From Fischerella muscicola SAG 1427-1 = PCC 73103 (GTDB taxonomy: Bacteria; Cyanobacteriota; Cyanobacteriia; Cyanobacteriales; Nostocaceae), in assembly GCF_000317245.1 (NCBI RefSeq), contig NZ_AJLJ01000366.1:16407-80406 (forward strand): DNA of 64,000 bases, written 5' to 3'. Of this stretch, positions 51,016 to 56,848 are shown one piece after another. The position numbers were made by a program, and so were the translations under genes. The notes beneath the pieces were generated by a model, which saw only the letters and a list, made by a program, of their open reading frames with translations, did no database searches and had not been told where the DNA came from. Numbering within the stretch: position 1 is the stretch's first letter; each line of letters begins with the position of its first letter.

Positions 51016-52314
51016 ATGCGTATTGCTTATCTAACTGGGGAATATCCCAGAGCAACAGACACCTTTATCCAGCGAGAAGTCGCAACTCTGCGAGAAATGG
51101 GTGTAGAGGTACATACATTTTCTGTTCGTCGCACGGATGATGAACATATAGTTGGAGCAGAACAGAAACAAGAACGCGATCGCACTTTCTATATTTTGCC
51201 TCCAAATCCAATTCATTTACTGTTGGCACATCTGAGTTTATTGTTAGCTTTCCCCAAAAGATATTTCAAAACAATCAAACTTGCATTTACAACCAGCCAA
51301 CCAGGATTGCGGGGTGGTTTATATCAATTTTTCTATTTCTTAGAAGCAGGTATTTTAGCTCAACAAATTAAAAACAGACAAATCGAGCATTTGCACAACC
51401 ATATTGCTGAAGCTAGTGGTACTGTTGCGATGCTGGCGGCTGAAATGGGTGGTTTTACTTATAGTTTTACACTCCACGGGCCATATATTTTCCTGCGTCC
51501 TTATCAATGGCGACTAGATGAAAAAATCAAGCGATCGCTATTTGTTTGTTGTATTAGTTACTATGCTCGTAGCCAAGGGATGATTTTTGCACCCACTGAA
51601 AAGTGGAACCGAATGCATATCATTCATTGCGGTATTGATCCCGGATTATTTAATGTAGTTTCTCACAAGGAATCAGGAAAACGCCTACTATTTGTAGGAC
51701 GATTAGCGGAGGCGAAAGGATTACCAATCTTACTTGAAAGCCTAGCTTTATTAAAACCAACTCATCCAGATATTGTTTTAACAATCGTCGGTGATGGCCC
51801 GGATCGTCAAAAGTTGCAACAATTAACTTTCCAGTTGGGATTAACTCAAAACGTCAATTTTGTTGGTTATAAATCTCAAGCTGAGGTACGCAACTATTTT
51901 CAGCAAACAGATATTTTTGTGATGTCTAGCTTTGCCGAAGGAATACCAGTAGTATTAATGGAAGCCATGGCCGCTGGTGTGCCTGTAGTCGCTACTCAAA
52001 TAGCAGGTATCAGTGAATTAGTCGAAAATGGGGTTAATGGTTACTTAGTTCCACCGGGTGAACCAAATATATTCGCTAATTGTATAGAAAAATTACTGGA
52101 TAATTATTTACTTAGGGTTACATTTAGCACAGCAGGTCGAGCCAAAGTAGAAAAAGACTTCAACATTCACTACGAAGTTGCACGACTACATCGCCTCATG
52201 ACAAGTGCTTTGAAAGGTCATATAGAACCAATTCGTCCGAATTTTATAGAACAGGATAATTCACAAAAACAGGCAATAAATCAGGACTTACGCAAAAATC
52301 TTCAAAAAGCTTAA
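51016..52314 (+). CDS. Glycosyltransferase family 4 (WcaL-like)
   Basis: The protein has 432 residues. It is a GT-B fold enzyme: N-terminal MRIAYLTGEYPRATDTFIQREV, middle HLHNHIAEASGTVAMLAAE and FTLHGPYIF. The C-terminal nucleotide-sugar domain has LLFVGRLAEAKGLPILLESLA, VGDGPDRQKLQQL, SSFAEGIPVVLMEAMAAGVPVVAT (EX7E) and GYLVPPGEP. It is a retaining transferase for a repeat-unit or side-chain sugar. No ribosome-binding site is obvious before the ATG. It follows hairpin copy 4. Confidence 0.9.
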   Translation: MRIAYLTGEYPRATDTFIQREVATLREMGVEVHTFSVRRTDDEHIVGAEQKQERDRTFYILPPNPIHLLLAHLSLLLAFPKRYFKTIKLAFTTSQPGLRGGLYQFFYFLEAGILAQQIKNRQIEHLHNHIAEASGTVAMLAAEMGGFTYSFTLHGPYIFLRPYQWRLDEKIKRSLFVCCISYYARSQGMIFAPTEKWNRMHIIHCGIDPGLFNVVSHKESGKRLLFVGRLAEAKGLPILLESLALLKPTHPDIVLTIVGDGPDRQKLQQLTFQLGLTQNVNFVGYKSQAEVRNYFQQTDIFVMSSFAEGIPVVLMEAMAAGVPVVATQIAGISELVENGVNGYLVPPGEPNIFANCIEKLLDNYLLRVTFSTAGRAKVEKDFNIHYEVARLHRLMTSALKGHIEPIRPNFIEQDNSQKQAINQDLRKNLQKA

Positions 52315-52410
52315 TTTATTGAACGAACCGCCAAGAACGCCAAAGATTCGTTGAGTGTGCGTTGTAAATCCTATAAATATTAAATCAACAATCTATTTTT
52401 AATTTAAAAA

Positions 52411-53752
52411 ATGACATCTATAAAAAAAACTTGCCATTCGTGGAGCTATCTGGACTATTCTTGGTTTCGGAAGTATTCAAATTCTACGATTTGGCAATAA
52501 TTTAATTTTAACTCGTCTCCTACAACCAGAATTTTTTGGTTTGATGGCTTTGGTTAATACCTTAAGAATGGGTTTGGAATTATTTTCAGACATTGGTGTT
52601 GCTCAAAATATAGTTAACAATAAAAGAGGCGATGAACCTACTTTTCTAAATACTATTTGGACTCTCCAAGTCATTCGTGGTGCGTTTATTTGGATTTTTG
52701 GTCTAATTCTTGCTTTTCCAATTGCACATTTTTATGACGACCAACGTCTACTATGGCTAATTCCCATTGTTGTATTTACTTCATTTATTGAAGGCTTTAA
52801 TTCTACCAGTTTACACACTCTTCATCGTCAGATGAAATTGGGTAAACTTTCCATTTATGAACTTCTTTTTCAGGTATGTTATTACTCAACTTTAATATTC
52901 TTAGTTTGGTTACATCCAAATATCTGGTCTTTAAGTATCGCCATAGTAATTTCAGGAATATATAAATTAGTTAGTAGCTACTGGTTAATACCAAGATATT
53001 CTAACCGCTTTGAATGGGATAAAAAAGCAGTTAAAGAAATTCTTTCTTTTAGTAAATGGATGTTTATTGCATCAACATTAATGTTTGCTGCTGAACAAAC
53101 TGACCGCCTGGTTTTGGCTAAGTTATTGTCATTTGAAATCTTAGGTGTGTATACAGTAGCGTATACTCTAGCTAGTATCCCTAGAGATGTAATTAGACAA
53201 CTTAGCTTTAGAGTTATTTTTCCTGCAATCTCCCAACAATCTCACTTACCAAGGGCTACTTTGCGGCAAAAAATTCTTCCTCAACGGCGATTAATATTAT
53301 TAGCATCTGCAATTATATTGGCAATGTTAATCACTGTTGGAGATTTAGTAGTTTCATTTTTATATGATCGAAGATATGCTGCTGCAACTTGGATGATGCC
53401 TATTTTGTGTAGTGGCATTTGGTTTTCCTTGCTATTTTACACTACTAGTCCTGCTCTGTTAGCAATTGGGAAACCTTTGTATTCAGCCCAGAGCAATTTT
53501 GCGAGATTTGGAATAATCGCTTTGGGTGTACCGTTAGCGTATCAAAGCTTTGACGTCTTAGGAGCAATTATTGTCATCGCATTTAGTGATTTGCCTTTAT
53601 ACATAGTTAATCTTTATGGACTCTGGCGGGAAAAACTTTCTTGTTTGATGCAAGATCTTCAAATTACTGCTTTTTTTATTGGAGTACTAGCTTTATTTTT
53701 AATCATCAGAAATGCTTGGGGATTTGGTCTACCGATTCAATCATTATTCTAA
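52411..53752 (+). CDS. Wzx-like polysaccharide flippase, 5' end frameshifted in an A8 tract
   Basis: The open frame starts internally at the ATG at 52541 and gives 403 residues of a MOP-family flippase (GLELFSDIGVAQNIV, many membrane helices, typical of the Wzx/RfbX C-terminal region). The missing N-terminus is present just upstream in another frame: ATG ACA TCT ATA at 52411, then A8, then codons reading KLAIRGAIWTILGFGSIQIL and RFGNNLILTRLLQPEFFGL into the ORF. Removing one A from 52422-52429 joins them to a product of about 446 residues, the normal size. It flips the lipid-linked repeat unit. The cause may be a sequencing error, a mutation, or slippage on A8. Confidence 0.82.
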
Positions 53753-53787
53753 AATAGATTAGTTTATTAATTTACAGGTAGATATTG

Positions 53788-54295
53788 ATGAGGCAAATTA
53801 TTATTGGGGTGATGGGTTCTGGTGAAAAAGCAACAGCAACAGATATCAAAAATGCCTATAAATTAGGTGATTTAATTGCTCAACGAAGATGGACTTTACT
53901 GACTGGCGGTAGAAATGTTGGAGTAATGGATGCAGTCAATAAGGGTGCAAAGTCTGCTAATGGCTTAACAATTGGTATTTTACCTAGAGAAAATCAAAAA
54001 GATATTTCGGAAGCAGTAGATATTGCAATTTTCACTGATATGGGCAATGCTCGTAATAATATTAATGTTCTTTCCTCAGATGTCGTGATTGCTTGTGGGA
54101 TGGGTGCGGGAACAGCTTCAGAAGTGGCGCTAGCTTTGAAAGCAAATAAGCAAGCAAGTGATTTTATTAAATGACGACGATGAAAGCAAAATGTTTTTCA
54201 AAAAACTATCGCCAACAAATGTTTATGTAGTTGAGAGTGTCAGTCAGGCGATCGCAACTGTGGAGAAGATCTTAAATAATCATCTTCAACAATAA
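53788..54295 (+). pseudogene. TIGR00725/SLOG-family nucleotide-binding protein, frameshifted
   Basis: The open part (to 54174) encodes a Rossmann-like SLOG domain: IIIGVMGSG, LLTGGRNVGVMDAVNKGA, TIGILPREN, ARNNINVLSSDVVIACGMGAGTASEVALALKA. The frame then breaks at GCAAGCAA (54150-54157), a 4-bp tandem duplication. With one GCAA removed, the sequence continues as KQVILLNDDDESKMFFKKL and SPTNVYVVESVSQAIATVEK to a TAA at 54293-54295, giving a normal-length family member of about 168 residues. Function of the family is uncertain (LOG- and Mo-cofactor-carrier-like). The start is the ATG at 53788. Confidence 0.8.
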
Positions 54296-54303
54296 TTTAA
54301 AGA

Positions 54304-54924
54304 TTAAATCGCATTTAGTACAATTGGCGGTAATTTCAAATTTAATCTCACTTCGTTAATCGGTTCTTTCCAGTGTTCTTCAAAGCGATATCCTAATAAA
54401 AATTCTGCTTGTTTGCCCAAATCATTCCCTTTTTTGATATTGGCAAAAATCTCTTTGATTTGTTGAGGAGCAATAATTGGATAGAGTAATTTAGCCAACC
54501 ACAGGCTAATTTTTAATGCTTTGCTGTAGTTTTGGGCAGCAGCAAAAGCAAGCACACCAATTTCTCCTGCATAGCTTGTATCAAAGCCTAGCAATACATG
54601 AAAAATATCATGGGTGACAACATATCGCAAAGCAAATACATTGCGTTGGGCAACTTCTGCTAATTCCGGACTAATATTAAGCGGCTTGAGGTGATTTTTT
54701 CTCATATGAGCCGCATATTCATGTCCAAAACTGCCTTGAGGATATTCACTCAGTTTATCTAAATCAATCGGAGGATAATATCCGACCACTGCTTGGAGTT
54801 GAGAAGAAACTTGTGGATTCAAATTCGCACCCAAAAAATCAGATTTAAGAATCGCAAAATCTCCGAAATTTTCTGATTTTTTGTACGCCACAAGAGTTTG
54901 AAACTGTCTAAGTTTTTTCAGCAT
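54304..54924 (-). CDS. Coq4-family protein
   Basis: The protein has 206 residues. The Coq4 zinc-ligand motif HDIFHVLLGFD is present, with Glu downstream (YAGEIGVLAF), and the N-terminal half is helical. In eukaryotes Coq4 organises or catalyses a C1 decarboxylation/hydroxylation step in ubiquinone synthesis. Cyanobacteria make plastoquinone instead, so the role here is not known; the UbiA gene at 34271 is the only other quinone gene in the window. It is convergent with the TIGR00725 pseudogene, only 8 nt apart. Confidence 0.85.
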   Translation of the reverse strand: MLKKLRQFQTLVAYKKSENFGDFAILKSDFLGANLNPQVSSQLQAVVGYYPPIDLDKLSEYPQGSFGHEYAAHMRKNHLKPLNISPELAEVAQRNVFALRYVVTHDIFHVLLGFDTSYAGEIGVLAFAAAQNYSKALKISLWLAKLLYPIIAPQQIKEIFANIKKGNDLGKQAEFLLGYRFEEHWKEPINEVRLNLKLPPIVLNAI

Positions 54925-54968
54925 ATAGGAATCTGATTTGATTTCTGAAAGAATCTAAGTACATGTAG

Positions 54969-55072
54969 TGGCGTGGCAAGGCTAAAATAGTGCAATAGAA
55001 GAAGTTTGTAGCAGGCACTGTCTTCGCCGGAAAACTAAAAATATAATGCAACATTTTAGCCTTGCCACGCCA
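54969..55072. mobile_element. MITE-like element with 20-bp perfect inverted termini
   Basis: TGGCGTGGCAAGGCTAAAAT (54969-54988) and its exact complement (55053-55072) bracket 64 bp of non-coding sequence, 104 bp in total. The size and structure fit a non-autonomous element or a long-hairpin repeat. It directly abuts the GTAGGGTGCGTT repeat at 55073. Confidence 0.65.
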
Positions 55073-55150
55073 GTAGGGTGCGTTACACTTCGTGGTAACG
55101 CACCGTATTCTGGGCTTTGGTGCGTTGCGCTGCGCGACAACACACCCTAC
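55073..55150. repeat. GTAGGGTGCGTT inverted repeat element
   Basis: The ends GTAGGGTGCGTT and AACACACCCTAC are complementary apart from one wobble, with inner pairs TGGTAACGCACC and GGTGCGTTGCGC. The same family forms the middle of the MITE inserted in tnpB (63391-63502). It is a widespread cyanobacterial intergenic palindrome. Confidence 0.75.
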
Positions 55151-55211
55151 GTATTTGTTCAAAAATCAAATATGAATCATATATATACATTCAAATGAAC
55201 TTAAATATATT

Positions 55212-55360
55212 CATATCTTGCACCAACCCCATATCCCGCCAAGAAATAAATTTTAAAGGCTTTTAGCGAAAGTCAGATAAATCTTACTAGGAAAATCTTT
55301 GAGTCCGTTTCAACGGACTTAAGCTATTAGCCTGAGAATTTATTCTCAGGCGGGATATGG
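55212..55360. repeat. Multi-hairpin structured repeat, copy 3 (core inverted)
   Basis: The outer stem CCATATCCCGCC (55229-55240) pairs exactly with GGCGGGATATGG (55349-55360). The core reads as the reverse complement of copies 1 and 2: AT-rich arm, GGCTTTTAGC, GTCAGATAAATCTTAC, GTCCGTTTCAACGGAC, GCTATTAGCC, TGAGAATTTATTCTCA. The left flank ATATCTTGCACCAAC, however, has the same orientation as in copy 2. It lies 3' of the orphan ndhK gene. Within the rest of 54925-55393 only the two repeats listed separately are seen. Confidence 0.8.
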
Positions 55361-55393
55361 CGGTTTTTGCTATGTTGTGAATCTCAGTTTAAT

Positions 55394-56092
55394 TTATGCT
55401 TTTATTTTGTTAGCTGTAGATTCTTGTAGTTTTAAAGGCAAAGGTAGCCCGGTTGCTTCAGCAATTTCACTGGATGGTGTTTGTCTTTCTGCACTTCTCA
55501 AATATTGTCCATCCAGGATGGGAGATACAACTTTCATTTGGTGAGAAATGCTGTAGTAGCGGTGATTTTGTTCGATAATATGCCGTTCTTGAATGCTTTC
55601 GTCCGCGATTTTCTTCCGCAATTTAATAATTGCATCTATAACTGCTTCTGGTCTAGGTGGACATCCCGGTATATAAACATCAACGGGAATTAACTTGTCT
55701 ACACCGCGAACTGCACTTGGAGAATCTGCACTAAACATACCTCCTGTGATTGTACAAGCTCCCATAGCGATCACATATTTTGGTTCTGCCATTTGCTCGT
55801 AGAGTCGCACCAAGTTTGGCGCATACTTCATAGTAATTGTACCTGCGGTAATTAACAGGTCTGCTTGTCGGGGAGTTGCACGGGGAATCATCCCGTATCT
55901 CTCCATATCAAAGCGAGAAGCATAAGCAGCCATGAATTCCATGAAGCAGCAAGCTGTACCAAACATCATGGGATACAAGCTGGACATTTTTGCCCAGTTG
56001 TAAAGATCATCTACGGTTGTGAGAATGACATTTTCGGAAAGTTGTTGCGTCACTTGAGGACGCTCAGTAGGATTAATAATAGTGTCAGTCAT
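55394..56092 (-). CDS. ndhK: Stand-alone NDH-1 subunit NdhK (paralogue)
   Basis: The protein has 232 residues. The N2 [4Fe-4S] ligands are present: GTACCFMEF (two adjacent Cys), AMGACTITGG and PGCPPRPEA. RATPRQADLLITAGTITMK and DSPSAVRGVDKLIPVDVY are classic NdhK/NuoB blocks. It should sit in the peripheral arm of NDH-1 near the plastoquinone site. Normally ndhK lies in ndhC-ndhK-ndhJ; here neither neighbour is present. The sequence SSLYPMMFGTACCFMEFMAAYASRFDMERYGM departs from the usual chloroplast/cyanobacterial form, so it is probably a second, diverged copy. Structured repeats flank it on both sides. Confidence 0.9.
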   Translation of the reverse strand: MTDTIINPTERPQVTQQLSENVILTTVDDLYNWAKMSSLYPMMFGTACCFMEFMAAYASRFDMERYGMIPRATPRQADLLITAGTITMKYAPNLVRLYEQMAEPKYVIAMGACTITGGMFSADSPSAVRGVDKLIPVDVYIPGCPPRPEAVIDAIIKLRKKIADESIQERHIIEQNHRYYSISHQMKVVSPILDGQYLRSAERQTPSSEIAEATGLPLPLKLQESTANKIKA

Positions 56093-56254
56093 TGCCTGAT
56101 TCCCCTAATTATGTAAATCAGTTCTTGGAAAATATACAAACTAAACTTGAATCAGTGTGCTACCTGGGAAAGCTGTTTTTATTACCAAGGCTTTCAAACC
56201 ATAAATAACTACATCAATGATAGCCTCGGTTTCGGAACAACAAGATTTTCAACT

Positions 56255-56418
56255 GATATCTTGCACCAACTCCATATCCCGCCTCAGAATTAATTCTGAG
56301 GCTAATAGCGTAAGTCCGTTACAACGGACTCAAACACCGTCCTAGTCAGATTTATCTGACTTTAGCTATTAGCCAATAAATTTATTTATTGGCGGGATGA
56401 AAAGCTGATGCAAGATAT
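56255..56418. repeat. Multi-hairpin structured repeat, copy 2
   Basis: This is the most complete copy. The distal stem GATATCTTGCA pairs with TGCAAGATAT; the outer stem is ATCCCGCC (56276-56283) with GGCGGGAT (56391-56398). Inside are TCAGAATTAATTCTGA, GGCTAATAGC pairing with GCTATTAGCC, and between them GTCCGTTACAACGGAC and GTCAGATTTATCTGAC. A final hairpin is AATAAATTTATTTATT. It lies upstream of the orphan ndhK gene. Confidence 0.85.
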
Positions 56419-56470
56419 GAATGATGAACTGCAAATCCTTGATTTCGTGATGGAACTTGGAGATTTGTAA

Positions 56471-56563
56471 ATGAAACCTAATTTTGCAGAAATGTCTACA
56501 AAAGAATTAAGAGCATATGTGCTTGCTCATCGCGAAGATATAGAAGCAGTGGAAATTCTATAG
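56471..56563 (+). pseudogene. DUF6887-like small gene, cut short by a palindromic element
   Basis: Thirty codons (MKPNFAEMSTKELRAYVLAH, then REDIEAVEIL) end in a TAG that belongs to the inserted CTATAGCAATCCTAA terminal repeat. The start resembles the small Nostocales DUF6887 proteins (MKPNF...ELRAYVLAHR), which are normally about twice as long. The ATG overlaps the TAA of a short upstream frame (ELQILDFVMELGDL), perhaps the tail of its usual partner gene, whose 5' part is replaced by structured repeat copy 2. The family name is from memory. Confidence 0.5.
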
Positions 56564-56664
56564 CAATCCTAAATCATTCGTGAGAGGCGAGATCCCCGAC
56601 TTCTCTAAGAAGTCGGGGATCTGGGATTGGGTGTTTTCTCACAACTCAATTAGGATTGCTATAG
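56558..56664. mobile_element. 107-bp element with 15-bp perfect terminal inverted repeats
   Basis: CTATAGCAATCCTAA (56558-56572) and its exact complement (56650-56664) enclose a copy of the GATCCCCGACTTCT hairpin (56590-56622, copy 5 in the window). It interrupts the DUF6887-like frame on the left and abuts structured repeat member 4 on the right. Confidence 0.7.
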
Positions 56665-56668
56665 CTCA

Positions 56669-56751
56669 AGTCTGCTTTAAGCAGACTACTTGATTTTATA
56701 AAGTCGTCTGAAGACGACTTGCACTATTAGCAAAGGGTTTAAACCCTTTGC
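56669..56751. repeat. Structured repeat, diverged partial member 4
   Basis: Three consecutive perfect hairpins occur in the same order as in copy 2: AGTCTGCTTTAAGCAGACT, AAGTCGTCTGAAGACGACTT, and, after the shared linker CTATTAG, GCAAAGGGTTTAAACCCTTT. Stem sequences differ from copies 1-3, but stems are intact. The left half is missing where the 107-bp element ends. Beyond it, 56752-56848 holds nothing I recognise. Confidence 0.6.
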
Positions 56752-56848
56752 TTTGCAGTATTTTGAAAAAATTGGGATGCTCCCTATTCTAATGATTGCG
56801 TCACATATTCTGAATGTGTCGCAAACATTTTGGGAATCGGTATAAAAT

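Noticed and set aside
54925..55162. Minus-strand frame upstream of the Coq4 gene
   Set aside because: It translates two repeat elements and has no family features.
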